Positions 1 to 8,657 of a stretch of DNA of 41,472 nt are shown here, piece after piece. This stretch comes from Candidatus Flavonifractor merdigallinarum (GTDB taxonomy: Bacteria; Bacillota; Clostridia; Oscillospirales; Oscillospiraceae): contig DXDX01000063.1 in NCBI GenBank assembly GCA_019115265.1, positions 1 through 41,472 on the forward strand, read 5' to 3'. The stretch's first letter is position 1. Every line of letters begins with the position of its first letter. A program made the position numbers and the translations under genes. Under the pieces are notes generated by a model, which was given only the letters and a program-made list of their open reading frames with translations, was not told the origin of the DNA and made no database searches.

Positions 1-177
1 GATGCCGCCCTGGTCGCCCTGCTTGCGGGGCTTGGTGTGGCGGGAGACCACGTTGATGTTCTCCACGACCACCTTGCCGCTCTTGGGCTGGACCTCCAGG
101 ACCTTGCCCTGCTTGCCCTTGTCCTTGCCGGACAGCACGACCACCAGGTCGTCCTTCTTGATGCTCATTTTCTTCAT
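1..177 (-). CDS. rplX: 50S ribosomal protein L24, 5' part only
   Basis: This is the N-terminal 59 residues of L24, an early assembly protein that binds 23S rRNA; the gene runs off the left edge of the window. The visible part reads [20 protein letters not shown], followed by the GKQGKV stretch of the KOW motif typical of L24. Two in-frame ATGs are possible, at 177 and 168. I chose 177 because a GGGAGGG ribosome binding site lies nine bases upstream of it; the second ATG would be too far away. It follows rplN by 16 bases, which is the normal order rplN-rplX in the S10 operon. Confidence 0.93.
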   Translation of the reverse strand, partial: MKKMSIKKDDLVVVLSGKDKGKQGKVLEVQPKSGKVVVENINVVSRHTKPRKQGDQGGI

Positions 178-193
178 GCTTCGTTACCCTCCC

Positions 194-562
194 TTACAGC
201 ACTTCGGGAGCCAGGGACAGGATCTTCATATAGTCCTTGTCGCGCAGCTCGCGGGCCACGGGCCCAAAGATACGGGTCCCGCGGGGATTCTTGTCATCCT
301 TAATGAGGACGGCGGCGTTGTCGTCAAAGCGGACGTAGCTGCCGTCGGCGCGGCGGACGCCCCGGACAGAGCGGACGATGACGGCCTTGACCACCTCGCC
401 CTTCTTCACGGTGCCGCCGGGCTGCGCCTTGCGGACAGAGGCCACAATGACGTCGCCGATGTTGCCGTACTTGCGCTTGGAGCCGCCCAGCACACGGATG
501 GTCTTGATCTCCTTGGCGCCGGTGTTGTCGGCCACCTTCAAATAAGTTTCCTGCTGAATCAT
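194..562 (-). CDS. rplN: 50S ribosomal protein L14
   Basis: Complete L14, 122 residues, the standard family length. It starts [18 protein letters not shown] and carries the signature with [12 protein letters not shown] near residues 26-37 and the C-terminal segment [24 protein letters not shown], split here only by reading. L14 sits at the subunit interface of the 50S particle and contacts L19 and 16S rRNA. The gene lies between rpsQ and rplX with short gaps, as in other bacterial S10 operons. Nothing unusual was seen in length or motifs. Confidence 0.97.
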   Translation of the reverse strand: MIQQETYLKVADNTGAKEIKTIRVLGGSKRKYGNIGDVIVASVRKAQPGGTVKKGEVVKAVIVRSVRGVRRADGSYVRFDDNAAVLIKDDKNPRGTRIFGPVARELRDKDYMKILSLAPEVL

Positions 563-574
563 GACCGCACCTCC

Positions 575-835
575 TTACTTCGCCTTTTCGATGATCTCGA
601 CCACGCGCCAGCGCTTGTCCTTGGACAGGGGGCGGGTCTCCATGACCTTGACGCGGTCGCCCACGCCACACTCGTTCTTCTCGTCATGGGCCTTCAGCTT
701 GTAGGTCCGCTTGACGATCTTCTTGTACAGGGGGTGGGCCACACGGTCGGCGATGGCCACCACCACGGTCTTATCCATCTTATCGGAGACCACCAGGCCG
801 ACTCTGGTCTTACGGGAAGAAGTTCTGTTTTCCAT
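575..835 (-). CDS. rpsQ: 30S ribosomal protein S17
   Basis: Complete S17, 86 residues, a primary 16S rRNA binding protein with an OB fold. Diagnostic stretches are [20 protein letters not shown] in the N-terminal half and the loop [19 protein letters not shown] in the middle; the C-terminal part [20 protein letters not shown] is also typical. It starts at an ATG preceded by a GGAGGA site and follows rpmC by 20 bases. Length and position in the operon are normal. Confidence 0.97.
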   Translation of the reverse strand: MENRTSSRKTRVGLVVSDKMDKTVVVAIADRVAHPLYKKIVKRTYKLKAHDEKNECGVGDRVKVMETRPLSKDKRWRVVEIIEKAK

Positions 836-855
836 GATAATTCCTCCTTCTTACA

Positions 856-1056
856 TTATCGGCCCGCGAGCTGCTGCTCGCGCAGGATGGTCTTGACTCG
901 GGCAATGTCTTTCTTGACCTCCGCGATCTTCACGGGGTTCTCCAGCTGATTGGTGGCATGCTGAAGACGGAGCTGGAACAGGTCCTTCTTCAGGTCGCCC
1001 AGCTTGCTCTCCAGCTCGGCGGTGCTCATCTTACGGACTTCAACTGCCTTCATCAT
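856..1056 (-). CDS. rpmC: 50S ribosomal protein L29
   Basis: Complete L29, 66 residues, a small two-helix protein near the peptide exit tunnel. The motif [19 protein letters not shown] is diagnostic. The start is an ATGATG doublet at 1056 and 1053; the first ATG overlaps the rplP stop codon by four bases (ATGA), which suggests translational coupling to rplP. I see only a weak ribosome binding site, consistent with coupled re-initiation. The second ATG at 1053 would also be plausible and would shorten the protein by one residue. Confidence 0.95.
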   Translation of the reverse strand: MMKAVEVRKMSTAELESKLGDLKKDLFQLRLQHATNQLENPVKIAEVKKDIARVKTILREQQLAGR

Positions 1057-1490
1057 TCTTCACCACCAATCTCGGTCTCGGCGGTCTGCTTCTTCACAAT
1101 CTTGCACTTGACAGGCAGCTTGTGAGAGGCCAGACGCAGGGCCTCGCGGGCAACCTCCTCGGAGACGCCGGCGATCTCGAACATCACACGGCCGGGCTTG
1201 ACCACGGCCACCCAGTACTCGGGAGAACCCTTACCGGAACCCATGCGGGTCTCAGCGGGCTTCTCGGTGATGGGCTTATCGGGGAAAATCTTGATCCAGA
1301 CCTTACCGCCACGCTTGGTGTAACGGGTCATGGCGATACGGGCGGCCTCGATCTGGTTGCTGGTGATCCAGCAGGGCTCGGTGGCCTGAAGGCCCCAATC
1401 ACCGTAAGTGACGGTATTGCCCTTGAGGGCCTTGCCCTTCATGCGGCCGCGGTGCACGCGGCGGTATTTCACTCTCTTCGGCAGCAGCAT
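1053..1490 (-). CDS. rplP: 50S ribosomal protein L16
   Basis: Complete L16, 145 residues, needed for assembly of the peptidyl transferase centre and binding of A-site tRNA. It begins [20 protein letters not shown] and contains [19 protein letters not shown] and the conserved RMGSGKG segment near residues 82-88. The start codon shares one base with the rpsC stop (TAATG), so the two are translationally coupled. At its 3' end it overlaps rpmC by four bases. Length is slightly above the 136-144 residues usual for the family because of a short acidic C-terminal tail. Confidence 0.97.
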   Translation of the reverse strand: MLLPKRVKYRRVHRGRMKGKALKGNTVTYGDWGLQATEPCWITSNQIEAARIAMTRYTKRGGKVWIKIFPDKPITEKPAETRMGSGKGSPEYWVAVVKPGRVMFEIAGVSEEVAREALRLASHKLPVKCKIVKKQTAETEIGGEE

Positions 1491-2344
1491 TAGTTGGAGC
1501 CTCCTTCCTTCTGGGTGTTGCCGGCGGGACGGGCGCCGCCCTGCCGGAAGCCGCCCTGGGGACGGCCGGTGTTGTTGCGGTTAAAGCCGCCGCCCTGGCG
1601 GTCGCGGTTGAAGCCGCCCTGCCGGCGGTCACCGTCGCGGCGGTCGCGGCGGGGACGGTCGGGGCGCTCCTTGAAGTTCTTGGTATCCAGGGTGCGGGGG
1701 GTGGTCCGCAGGCTCTGGGTGAGCACCTCGCCCTTGTAGATCCACACCTTCACGCCGATGCGGCCGTAGGTGGTGGCAGCCTCAGCGAAGCCGTAGTCGA
1801 TGTCGGCACGCAGGGTCTGCAGGGGAATAGTGCCGTCGTGATAGTGCTCGGTGCGGGCGATTTCCGCGCCGCCCAGACGGCCGGACACGCAGGTCTTGAT
1901 GCCGCGGGCGCCCATACGCATGGCGCGGCCCATGGCGTTCTTCATGGCACGGCGGAAGCCGATGCGCTTCTCCAGCTGCTGGGCGATATTCTCGGCCACC
2001 AGCTGAGCGTTCATGTCGGGGCTCTTTACCTCGACAATGTTGAGGGCCACGTTCTTGCCGATCATCTTCTCCAGGGTGAGGCGCAGGCGCTCAATGTCCT
2101 CGCCGCCCTTACCGATGACCATGCCGGGACGGGCACAGTGCAGGTAGATACGCACCTTGGCGTTGTCGCGCTCAATCTCAATCTTGGGCACGCCGGCGCC
2201 GTAGAGCTTCTTCTTCAGGAAATCCCGGATCTGCTTATCCTCCACCAGGAGGTCGCCGACCTTCTCGTTGCGGGCATACCAGCGGGAGTCCCAATCCTTA
2301 ATGACGCCCACGCGCAGGCCGTGGGGATTGACTTTCTGTCCCAT
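1490..2344 (-). CDS. rpsC: 30S ribosomal protein S3 with Arg/Gly-rich tail
   Basis: S3 forms part of the mRNA entry channel and helicase activity of the 30S subunit. The core begins [20 protein letters not shown] and has the KH-domain loop [10 protein letters not shown] near residues 77-86 and the C-terminal domain with [12 protein letters not shown]. The protein is 284 residues, clearly longer than the about 210-235 usual for the family. The extra length is a tail from about residue 227 to the end, made almost only of Arg, Gly, Asp, Asn, Gln and Phe, with repeats such as [16 protein letters not shown]. Such tails resemble eukaryotic RGG boxes; their role here is unknown. The stop shares a base with the rplP start. 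Confidence 0.97.
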   Translation of the reverse strand: MGQKVNPHGLRVGVIKDWDSRWYARNEKVGDLLVEDKQIRDFLKKKLYGAGVPKIEIERDNAKVRIYLHCARPGMVIGKGGEDIERLRLTLEKMIGKNVALNIVEVKSPDMNAQLVAENIAQQLEKRIGFRRAMKNAMGRAMRMGARGIKTCVSGRLGGAEIARTEHYHDGTIPLQTLRADIDYGFAEAATTYGRIGVKVWIYKGEVLTQSLRTTPRTLDTKNFKERPDRPRRDRRDGDRRQGGFNRDRQGGGFNRNNTGRPQGGFRQGGARPAGNTQKEGGSN

Positions 2345-2359
2345 AAATTTCCTCCTCCC

Positions 2360-2692
2360 TTAGCGCTCGCTCACGCCGATGGTGATGTGAGAAGTCCGCT
2401 TATTGATCCGGTACGCACGGCCCTGAGCCCGGGGCATGATGCGCTTGATGATGGGGCCGGGGGCGGCGTAGGTGGTGGACACATAGAGCTTCTCAGGGTC
2501 CATCTGGTGATTGTTCTCGGCGTTGGCCGCGGCGCTCTTGAGCACCTTGAGCATGAGCTCGGAGGCGGCCTTGGGGGTGGCCATCAGGATGGCGGTGGCC
2601 TCAGCCACACTCTTGCCGCGGATCAGATCGCAGACGATCTGGACCTTGCGGGGAGAGATGCGGGCATACTTCAGTACAGCTTTCGCTTCCAT
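2360..2692 (-). CDS. rplV: 50S ribosomal protein L22
   Basis: Complete L22, 110 residues, whose extended loop lines the peptide exit tunnel near the macrolide site. It shows the family segments [18 protein letters not shown] near residues 10-27 and the beta-hairpin loop [19 protein letters not shown] toward the C-terminus. It starts at an ATG with an AAGGAGGAG ribosome binding site and lies 12 bases after rpsS. Length, motifs and neighbours are all standard. Confidence 0.97.
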   Translation of the reverse strand: MEAKAVLKYARISPRKVQIVCDLIRGKSVAEATAILMATPKAASELMLKVLKSAAANAENNHQMDPEKLYVSTTYAAPGPIIKRIMPRAQGRAYRINKRTSHITIGVSER

Positions 2693-2704
2693 ATTCTCTC
2701 CTCC

Positions 2705-2977
2705 TTACTTACCGGTCTTGGAACCCGCGTGGCCGCGGAAGGTGCGGGTGGGGGCGAACTCGCCCAGCTTGTGGCCCACCATATCCTCGGTGACGTACAC
2801 CGGCACATGCTTGCGCCCGTCGTGCACGGCGAAGGTGTGGCCCACAAACGCGGGGAAGATGGTGGAGGAGCGGCTCCAGGTCTTGAGGACCTTCTTCTCG
2901 CCGGTCTGGTTCATTTCGTCCACCCGCTTCAGCAGCTCGGGGGCGCAAAACGGGCCTTTCTTAATGCTTCTGGACAT
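2705..2977 (-). CDS. rpsS: 30S ribosomal protein S19
   Basis: Complete S19, 90 residues, in the head of the 30S subunit near the A-site finger. The N-terminus [20 protein letters not shown] and the C-terminal [20 protein letters not shown] are family signatures, with the middle [20 protein letters not shown]. It follows rplB by 14 bases and has an AAGGAGG ribosome binding site. Nothing unusual was noted. Confidence 0.97.
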   Translation of the reverse strand: MSRSIKKGPFCAPELLKRVDEMNQTGEKKVLKTWSRSSTIFPAFVGHTFAVHDGRKHVPVYVTEDMVGHKLGEFAPTRTFRGHAGSKTGK

Positions 2978-2991
2978 GTTTTACAACCTCC

Positions 2992-3825
2992 TTACTTCGC
3001 GTTGCGGTGCTTGACGATGAACTTCTCAGTGCGGTTCTTGCCCTTGCGGGTCTTGTAGCCCATCGCCGGCTTGCCCCAGGGGGTGACAGGGCCGGGACGG
3101 CCAACCGGGCTCTTGCCCTCGCCGCCGCCGTGGGGGTGGTCGTTGGGGTTCATGACGGAGCCGCGGACGGTGGGACGCCAGCCCATGTGGCGCTTGCGGC
3201 CGGCCTTACCGATCTGGATGTTCTCGTGCTCGATGTTGCCGATCTGGCCGATGGTGGCCAGGCACTCGGGCCGGATATAGCGCACCTCGCCGGAGGGGAG
3301 GCGGACCTGAGCCATGCCGTTCTCCTTGGCCATCAGCTGAGCAAACTCACCGGCGGCGCGGACCAGCTGGCCGCCCTTGCCGGGGTAGAGCTCGATGTTG
3401 TGGATCAGAGTACCCAGAGGGATGTTGGCGATGGGCAGGGTGTTGCCGGGCAGGATGTCGGCGTCGGGACCGGTCATGATGATGTGGCCGGCCTTCATGC
3501 CCACGGTAGCCAGGATATAGCGCTTCTCGCCGTCCTCATACTGGATGAGGGCGATGTTGGCGGAGCGGTTGGGATCGTACTCCAGGCGCAGCACCTTGGC
3601 AGTGCCCTGCTTGTCGCGCTTGAAGTCGATGATGCGGTACTTCTTCTTGTTGCCGCCGCCGCGATGGCGGACGGTGATGCGGCCGTAGCTGTTGCGGCCC
3701 GCGTTCTTCTTCAGAACCTCGGTCAGGCTGCGCTCGGGCTTGGCCTTCTTGTCAATCCCCTCGAAGGCGGACACGGTCATGTGGCGGCGGGAGGGGGTAG
3801 TGGGCTTGTAAGTCTTAATCGCCAT
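2992..3825 (-). CDS. rplB: 50S ribosomal protein L2
   Basis: Complete L2, 277 residues, required for subunit association and peptidyl transferase activity. It begins [20 protein letters not shown], has [20 protein letters not shown] near residues 49-68 and ends with the conserved region [20 protein letters not shown]; the catalytically important histidine of that loop is present. It follows rplW by 14 bases with a GGAGG site. Length matches the family. Confidence 0.98.
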   Translation of the reverse strand: MAIKTYKPTTPSRRHMTVSAFEGIDKKAKPERSLTEVLKKNAGRNSYGRITVRHRGGGNKKKYRIIDFKRDKQGTAKVLRLEYDPNRSANIALIQYEDGEKRYILATVGMKAGHIIMTGPDADILPGNTLPIANIPLGTLIHNIELYPGKGGQLVRAAGEFAQLMAKENGMAQVRLPSGEVRYIRPECLATIGQIGNIEHENIQIGKAGRKRHMGWRPTVRGSVMNPNDHPHGGGEGKSPVGRPGPVTPWGKPAMGYKTRKGKNRTEKFIVKHRNAK

Positions 3826-3839
3826 TTCTCTTTACCTCC

Positions 3840-4139
3840 TTACACCATGCCCTCGAAGAACTCGATGGTCTTGGAGTCCTCGGTGAGGGTGACAATGGCC
3901 TTCTTGTAGGAAGCGCGGCGGCCAGCGGGGAAGCGGCCGGTGCGCTTGACCTTGCCGTCCATGTTGATGGTGTTGACCTTGGCGACCTTCACGCCGAAGA
4001 TCTCCTCCACGGCCTTGCCGATCTCAATCTTGTTGGCGTCCTTGGCCACCAGGAAGGTGTACTTCCGGTCCTGGGTCAGAGCCATGGACTTCTCCGTGAT
4101 CACGGGGCGCTTGATGATGTCATAAGCGACGGTAGCCAT
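3840..4139 (-). CDS. rplW: 50S ribosomal protein L23
   Basis: Complete L23, 99 residues, at the exit of the peptide tunnel where trigger factor and the signal recognition particle dock. The segments [14 protein letters not shown] at the N-terminus and [20 protein letters not shown] near residues 55-74 are typical. Its ATG shares one base with the rplD stop (TAATG at 4137-4141), so expression is likely coupled to rplD. Standard length and context. Confidence 0.97.
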   Translation of the reverse strand: MATVAYDIIKRPVITEKSMALTQDRKYTFLVAKDANKIEIGKAVEEIFGVKVAKVNTINMDGKVKRTGRFPAGRRASYKKAIVTLTEDSKTIEFFEGMV

Positions 4140-4759
4140 TACGCGAACACCTCCTCGATGACGGCCAGGGCGGCCTTGTCGACGATAAACTTGTTGGCGT
4201 TCACGATGTCGTAAACGCTGAGAATCTTAGCGGTCGTGGTCACCACGCCGGGGATGTTCCGGGCGGAGAGGACCACGTTCTGGTTGACCTCGCTGGTCAC
4301 CACCACGGCCTTGCCGGCCTCCACAGCGTTGAGGAAAGCCTGCATGTTCTTGGTCTTGATGCTGTCCAGGTTCAGGCCGTCCACCACAATCACGTTCCCC
4401 TCGGCCGCCTTGGCGGAGAGGACGGACTTGAGGGCCAGACGCTTCACCTTCTTATTGAGGGTGTAGCTGTAATCGCGGGGCTTGGGGGCGAACACGACGC
4501 CGCCGTGGGTCCACTGGGGGGCGCGGGTGGAACCCTGACGGGCACGGCCGGTGCCCTTCTGGCGCCAGGGCTTAATGCCGCCGCCGGAAACCTCGGCGCG
4601 GGTCAGGGCGCTCTGGGTGCCCTGACGGCAGTTGGCCAGGTGGTTCTTCACGACATCGTGCACCACGGACTGGTTGGGCTCAATCCCGAAGATGGCGTCG
4701 GAGAGCTCCACTTCACCGACTTTCGCGCCGGTCATGTTAACAACAGTTGCCTTAGGCAT
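4139..4759 (-). CDS. rplD: 50S ribosomal protein L4
   Basis: Complete L4, 206 residues. L4 binds 23S rRNA with an extended loop in the exit tunnel and in enterobacteria also represses the S10 operon. The loop signature is visible at about residues 55-90: [20 protein letters not shown] and [20 protein letters not shown]. It follows rplC by 20 bases. Whether L4 autoregulates this operon cannot be told from the protein, but the long operon leader at 5960-6231 would be the place to look. Confidence 0.97.
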   Translation of the reverse strand: MPKATVVNMTGAKVGEVELSDAIFGIEPNQSVVHDVVKNHLANCRQGTQSALTRAEVSGGGIKPWRQKGTGRARQGSTRAPQWTHGGVVFAPKPRDYSYTLNKKVKRLALKSVLSAKAAEGNVIVVDGLNLDSIKTKNMQAFLNAVEAGKAVVVTSEVNQNVVLSARNIPGVVTTTAKILSVYDIVNANKFIVDKAALAVIEEVFA

Positions 4760-4779
4760 TTTGGTATCTCTCCCTTCTT

Positions 4780-5505
4780 TTAGCGGTTACGCGCAGAGGC
4801 CTTCTGGGGATTGACGCGGGCAGACGCCTTCTGCGGGTTGTTGCTGATGCCAGCAGCGGCGCCCTTGGCCTTGACGTTGATGACGCTGTTGCGCAGGAAC
4901 ACCACGCCGCCCTTGGGGCCGGGGATGGCGCCGCGCACGGCGATGATGCCCAGCTCGGGGTCCACCTTCACCACGTCCAGGTTCAGCACGGTGACCTGGT
5001 CACAGCCCATGTGGCCGGCGCCGATCTTGCCCTTGAAGATCCGGGAAGGATCGGTAGCGGGGCCCATGGAACCGGCGTGACGGTGCACAGGACCGCCGCC
5101 GTGGCTCATGGGGGTGCGGCCAGCGCCATAGCGCTTCACGACGCCGGCGTAGCCCTTACCTTTGCTGATGCCGGTGACGTCCACGCGGTCGCCCTCGGCG
5201 AACACGTCCACCTTCACCTCATCGCCCACATTCATCTCATCCGCCTTGGAGAGCTTGAACTCTTTGAGGACTTTCTTGGGGGAGACCCCAGCCTTCTTCA
5301 GGTGACCCAGCTCGGGCTTGGTGAGCTTCTTCTCAGCCACGTCCTCGAAGCCGAGCTGAACGGCAGTGTAGCCGTCCTTGTCCGCGGTCTTCTTCTGCAC
5401 CACGGTGCAGGGGCCCGCCTCAATGACGGTGACCGGGACGACCTTCCCTTCGGCGTCAAAGATCTGAGTCATGCCGACCTTCTTGCCGATGATGGCCTTT
5501 TCCAT
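4780..5505 (-). CDS. rplC: 50S ribosomal protein L3 with duplicated C-terminal octapeptide
   Basis: L3 starts 50S assembly and reaches the peptidyl transferase centre. It begins [20 protein letters not shown] and has the signature with [20 protein letters not shown] near residues 125-145. At 241 residues it is about 30 longer than the common 205-215. The extra C-terminus contains the octapeptide NPQKASAR twice, at about residues 223-230 and 232-239. The two DNA copies differ at five positions, all silent third-codon changes, so the peptide rather than the DNA seems to be conserved. It is separated from rpsJ by 139 bases of potential RNA structure. Confidence 0.97.
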   Translation of the reverse strand: MEKAIIGKKVGMTQIFDAEGKVVPVTVIEAGPCTVVQKKTADKDGYTAVQLGFEDVAEKKLTKPELGHLKKAGVSPKKVLKEFKLSKADEMNVGDEVKVDVFAEGDRVDVTGISKGKGYAGVVKRYGAGRTPMSHGGGPVHRHAGSMGPATDPSRIFKGKIGAGHMGCDQVTVLNLDVVKVDPELGIIAVRGAIPGPKGGVVFLRNSVINVKAKGAAAGISNNPQKASARVNPQKASARNR

Positions 5506-5644
5506 GTGTTTTCCTCCTTAATATAAGGTTATTGGTTGGGCGAGTTGAGCATTGGACTCTCATTGCTCGGCCAACTTGACCCGTCCGCCTCAAAACGCGG
5601 CGGACTGCGGTGCAAACTAAGGAATGGGAATTCCGGCGTCTTGC
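5506..5644 (-). promoter_or_regulatory. Structured rpsJ-rplC intercistronic region
   Basis: All other visible gaps in this operon are 0-20 bases, but 139 bases separate rpsJ from rplC. On the transcribed strand two hairpins are visible. One is GTCCGCC / GGCGGAC (5583-5589 with 5599-5605). The other is a ten-position stem with a single mismatch, 5535-5544 with 5566-5575, holding a 21-nt loop whose bases could form a competing GAGCA/TGCTC stem. The rplC ribosome binding site AAGGAGG follows. A regulatory role in L3 or L4 control is my inference. Confidence 0.45.
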
Positions 5645-5959
5645 TTAGAGCTTAATCTCAATTTCCACGCCGGCGGGGAGCTCCAGGCTCATCAGAGCCT
5701 CAACCGTCTTAGCGGAGGGCTTCTGGATATCAATGAGCCGCTTGTGGGTGCGGCGCTCGAACTGCTCGCGGCTGTCCTTGTACTTATGGACGGCGCGCAG
5801 GATGGTCACGACCTCTTTCTTGGTGGGCAGGGGGATGGGGCCGGACACGGAAGCGCCGGTACGCTTGGCGGTCTCCACGATCTTCTCAGCGCTCTGGTCG
5901 ATGAGCTGATGATCGTAGGCCTTCAGGCGGATGCGGATCATTTCTTTCTGAGCTGCCAT
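5645..5959 (-). CDS. rpsJ: 30S ribosomal protein S10 / NusE
   Basis: S10, 104 residues, a 30S head protein that also acts as NusE in transcription antitermination with NusB. It reads [20 protein letters not shown] and contains the signature [20 protein letters not shown] near residues 39-58. The open frame extends upstream to 6193, but the start at 5959 is fixed by an AAGGAGGA ribosome binding site seven bases upstream and by the usual S10 length. It is the first gene of the operon, reached from the promoter at 6238-6266 through a long leader. Confidence 0.97.
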   Translation of the reverse strand: MAAQKEMIRIRLKAYDHQLIDQSAEKIVETAKRTGASVSGPIPLPTKKEVVTILRAVHKYKDSREQFERRTHKRLIDIQKPSAKTVEALMSLELPAGVEIEIKL

Positions 5960-6231
5960 TGGTGTTTCCTCCTTAAAACATACGAAGTGACGTTCTGTAT
6001 TCCGTGCACGCTTCGTACGGTGAGAATCTTCTGTACACGCTGCCGTGCGTATCGCCGCTTGGCACGAAGAAAACCGGCGCAAAAGCAGCCGGTTTTGTCC
6101 CTGCACAGCGCGCAAGGACGCTGTGTACGGAACCTTCTCAGCCGCCCGATTTGCTCGGACATACTCCGCGGAAGTTACCGGCTTGCGCCGCAATCTCCCA
6201 CATCATCGCAACTGTGCCCTGTCATAGGCAC
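5960..6231 (-). promoter_or_regulatory. S10 operon 5' leader with terminator-like hairpin
   Basis: About 270 nt are transcribed before rpsJ. In order of transcription I see a 7-bp hairpin CACAGCG/CGCTGTG (6119-6125 with 6104-6110); right after it a 9-bp hairpin AAAACCGGC/GCCGGTTTT (6088-6096 with 6070-6078) whose 3' arm ends in four Us, like an intrinsic terminator; and a 7-bp stem TACGAAG/CTTCGTA (6011-6017 with 5981-5987) ending nine bases before the rpsJ ribosome binding site. No convincing gene lies in the stretch. The layout suggests attenuation or ribosomal-protein feedback; the ligand is not known. Confidence 0.55.
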
Positions 6232-6237
6232 TCCCTT

Positions 6238-6266
6238 ATCTTATCGGAATATGTGCTTCCTGTCAA
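6238..6266 (-). promoter_or_regulatory. S10 operon promoter
   Basis: A perfect -35 TTGACA (6261-6266) is followed after 17 bases by TAAGAT (6238-6243), pointing toward rpsJ. Transcription should start near 6231. The -35 begins about 20 bases after the end of the neighbouring glycosyltransferase gene, with no clear terminator between them, so some read-through into the S10 operon is possible. Confidence 0.75.
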
Positions 6267-6285
6267 GGGATTTTTTCATATTTTC

Positions 6286-7704
6286 TCAAAAACTTTCTCT
6301 CTCCGGCGAAATCAGCGCCCGCTGTGCCAGGAGAAGGAAGATGGGAATCATGGAATAGTGGTATCGTCCCGCCACTTCCACCAGCATCTGGGCGGCGGTG
6401 AGGCCCAGCAGATAGAGGGGCAGCAGGAGCACGATGGAGCGGTCCTTCTCCCGCCACAGCGCCACAGCGCCGCCCGTACTCAGCAGCAGCACAAGGTAGA
6501 AGAAGGCATTGCACCCTCTGGCAAACCACACGGTATGCCGCACCACACGGGCGGAGTAGGAGACACAGGCGCTGTCCGCGCCCAAAAAGCCCCGCAGCTT
6601 CTCCCGAAACAGCGCGACAAAATTCAATTCACCGGAAGTGATGCGCTCCACAGCGGCGTCCATGGCCTGTTCCTGGGCCTGCTGCGCGGTGGTGCCGGGC
6701 TGGTTGCTGTACGAATATAGTAAATCGCTGTCCGCCTGATTCCACACCCCCGAGGCGGTCTCATTAAAGCCCACTAAGACGCTGTATCCCGGCGTTGCCG
6801 AGGGTTCCTCCCCGATTCGGGCGGCAATGCGGGCCTGCCAGAGGGGACCTGTGGCCAGATATACCGCCAAAAGAGCCCCAAGCAGCGCCAGCCAGTGCCG
6901 CCGGCTCTCCCGCTCCAGGAGGCCGTCGGGGGCCAGGCAGAACCGCCACAGCGCGAGGGCAATGAGGAGCACCGCTCCAATGGGCCGCACGCCATGGAAC
7001 CACCGCAGCACCAGACCGGCTCCGCCGCCCAGCAGCAGAGTCTGCCCCATCCGGCGGGGCAGAGGACCACTCAGCAGGAAGAGGAACAGCAGGAGCAGGG
7101 TGGTATAGAGGGGTTCGGAGAGAACCATGCTGTTATACATGGTCTGAGAGGGGCAGACAATCCACAGCAGATAGGCCGCCGTCCCCCCTGCCAGCCCCCA
7201 GAACCGCCGGCCCAGCAGAAAGAGCAAACTGCCGCTGCACAGGGTCAGGAGCACATTGATCCCCTGGGCCAGCAGCGGCTGCGGCCCAAACAGCTTCACA
7301 AACCAGCTCAAAAAGGAGGCGTAGCCAAAAATATGGGGAAAGAGGGCCAGATAGCGGCTGTTGTCCACCACTGGCTGAGTGGCCAGTTCATTGGCGTAAT
7401 TCCAAAATGTGGCGTAGTCATACTCCAGGGGAAGGCGCACCAGCACCACCCATGCCCCCTTTACCACCAGACACAGTATTGTGAGAAGCAGCCACACCTT
7501 CCAGGCCCCCAGGGCCGCACCCCGGCGGGCCAGCCAGGGCAGGCCCTTCCACAGCACCAGCAGCGCCACCAGAGCCAATCCAAATGCCCGCCGGTTTTCC
7601 GGCGCTTGGTTTGCCCCCAGCAGCAGCGCCGTTGCCAGAAGAATCAGCAGCAGTGCCAACATCATCCGTGTCAGCAGAGTGGGAATTTTCGACCATCCCT
7701 TCAT
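6286..7704 (-). CDS. GT-C type membrane glycosyltransferase (GT39/ArnT-like)
   Basis: A 472-residue polytopic membrane protein with about ten hydrophobic segments, beginning MKGWSKIPTLLTRMMLALLL. After the second to third segment comes a loop with LPLEYDYATFWNYANELA; an acidic motif in the first extracytoplasmic loop is characteristic of polyprenyl-phosphate-sugar dependent GT-C enzymes such as the GT39/ArnT families. By analogy it would move a sugar from a lipid carrier to a surface molecule outside the cell; donor and acceptor are unknown. The frame is open to a GTG at 7716, but that codon overlaps the GGGAGG ribosome binding site, so I prefer ATG 7704. It has its own promoter just after aroE. 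Confidence 0.7.
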   Translation of the reverse strand: MKGWSKIPTLLTRMMLALLLILLATALLLGANQAPENRRAFGLALVALLVLWKGLPWLARRGAALGAWKVWLLLTILCLVVKGAWVVLVRLPLEYDYATFWNYANELATQPVVDNSRYLALFPHIFGYASFLSWFVKLFGPQPLLAQGINVLLTLCSGSLLFLLGRRFWGLAGGTAAYLLWIVCPSQTMYNSMVLSEPLYTTLLLLFLFLLSGPLPRRMGQTLLLGGGAGLVLRWFHGVRPIGAVLLIALALWRFCLAPDGLLERESRRHWLALLGALLAVYLATGPLWQARIAARIGEEPSATPGYSVLVGFNETASGVWNQADSDLLYSYSNQPGTTAQQAQEQAMDAAVERITSGELNFVALFREKLRGFLGADSACVSYSARVVRHTVWFARGCNAFFYLVLLLSTGGAVALWREKDRSIVLLLPLYLLGLTAAQMLVEVAGRYHYSMIPIFLLLAQRALISPERESF

Positions 7705-7770
7705 CCCGGCAAACACCTCCCTTTGCTGCCCAGCCGCGTCTTTGGGCGGACGTTGGACAAAGTTCTATCC

Positions 7771-7800
7771 AGTATAGCCCCGCCGCGTCTCCCCTGTCAA
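7771..7800 (-). promoter_or_regulatory. Promoter for the GT-C glycosyltransferase gene
   Basis: TTGACA (7795-7800) and TATACT (7771-7776) are separated by 18 bases and point toward the gene starting at 7704. The -35 box overlaps the TGA stop codon of aroE (7797-7799), so the promoter is partly inside the preceding gene. Confidence 0.7.
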
Positions 7801-8654
7801 TCCCTCAGCACCGTTTGCAGCAGTTTCCCCATCTCCCCGGCGTCAATCTGCACGCCGGTGAAGTGCTCCAGGGCCAGAATGGCCTGGTGGATGAGAAGGC
7901 CCATCCCGTTGGCGGTCCGGTGGCCCCGCAGGCGGGCCTGCCGGAGCAGCTCCGTCTCGGCGGGGTGGTAGATGAGGTCTACCACCGGCGCCTCCCGGGG
8001 CAGGGCATCCAGGAAGGTGAAGTCCGCAAACTGCCCTCCCGTCCCCGCCATCCCCAGCGAGGTGCCGTTCACCAGCAAATCGGCCTGGGCGGCCAGACGG
8101 CATAGGGTTTCCAACTCAAAATCCGCGGGAACCAAGCGGCCCAGGGGGTCATGTTTGCAGAGCTCCGCCGCCTTCTCCACCGTGCGGTTGCACACAAAGA
8201 CCTTGGCCCCCGCCTGGGCCAGCTTGAGGCACACCGCCTTGGCGGCGCCCCCCGCCCCCAGCACCAAAATGGTGCGGCCCGCCGCGTCCACGCCCAAATC
8301 AGCCAACGCGCGGAGAAAGCCCTCTCCGTCGGTATTGTGGCCGATGGCTCTCCCCTCTTGGATACAGACGGTGTTCACCGCGCCGATGAGGGCGGCATCG
8401 GAATCCAATTCATCCATCAGGGGAACCAATTCCTCCTTGTGGGGCATGGTGGCGTTGAATCCGGCATATCCGGCAAATTTGGCGCACTCCAGCCACGGTT
8501 TGCACATCCCTCTGGGCACCGGCTGACAGAGGTAGACATAATCCAGACCCAGCGCAGAGATCATGGTATTCTGAATCAGGGGGGACTGGGAGTGGAGCAC
8601 CGGGTCCCCAATGACGCACAGTTTTTTTGTGGTGTTCTTTAGCTCGACCAGCAT
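7797..8654 (-). CDS. aroE: Shikimate dehydrogenase (NADP+)
   Basis: AroE reduces 3-dehydroshikimate to shikimate with NADPH in the cytoplasm. The 285-residue protein has the shikimate-binding SQSPLIQN motif near residues 22-29, the catalytic lysine in NATMPHKEE (K73), the NTDGEGF motif (catalytic Asp about 109) and the nucleotide-binding loop LGAGGAAKA near 132-140, followed by CNRT, in which the Arg favours NADP. It starts at an ATG whose AGGAGG site lies in the end of the preceding gene, three bases away. It is the last gene of the aromatic operon. Confidence 0.96.
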   Translation of the reverse strand: MLVELKNTTKKLCVIGDPVLHSQSPLIQNTMISALGLDYVYLCQPVPRGMCKPWLECAKFAGYAGFNATMPHKEELVPLMDELDSDAALIGAVNTVCIQEGRAIGHNTDGEGFLRALADLGVDAAGRTILVLGAGGAAKAVCLKLAQAGAKVFVCNRTVEKAAELCKHDPLGRLVPADFELETLCRLAAQADLLVNGTSLGMAGTGGQFADFTFLDALPREAPVVDLIYHPAETELLRQARLRGHRTANGMGLLIHQAILALEHFTGVQIDAGEMGKLLQTVLRD

Positions 8655-8657
8655 CCT

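Noticed and set aside
5960..6193. N-terminal extension of S10
   Set aside because: The frame is open for 78 more codons but crosses the leader hairpins, lacks similarity to S10, and the ATG at 5959 has a perfect ribosome binding site.
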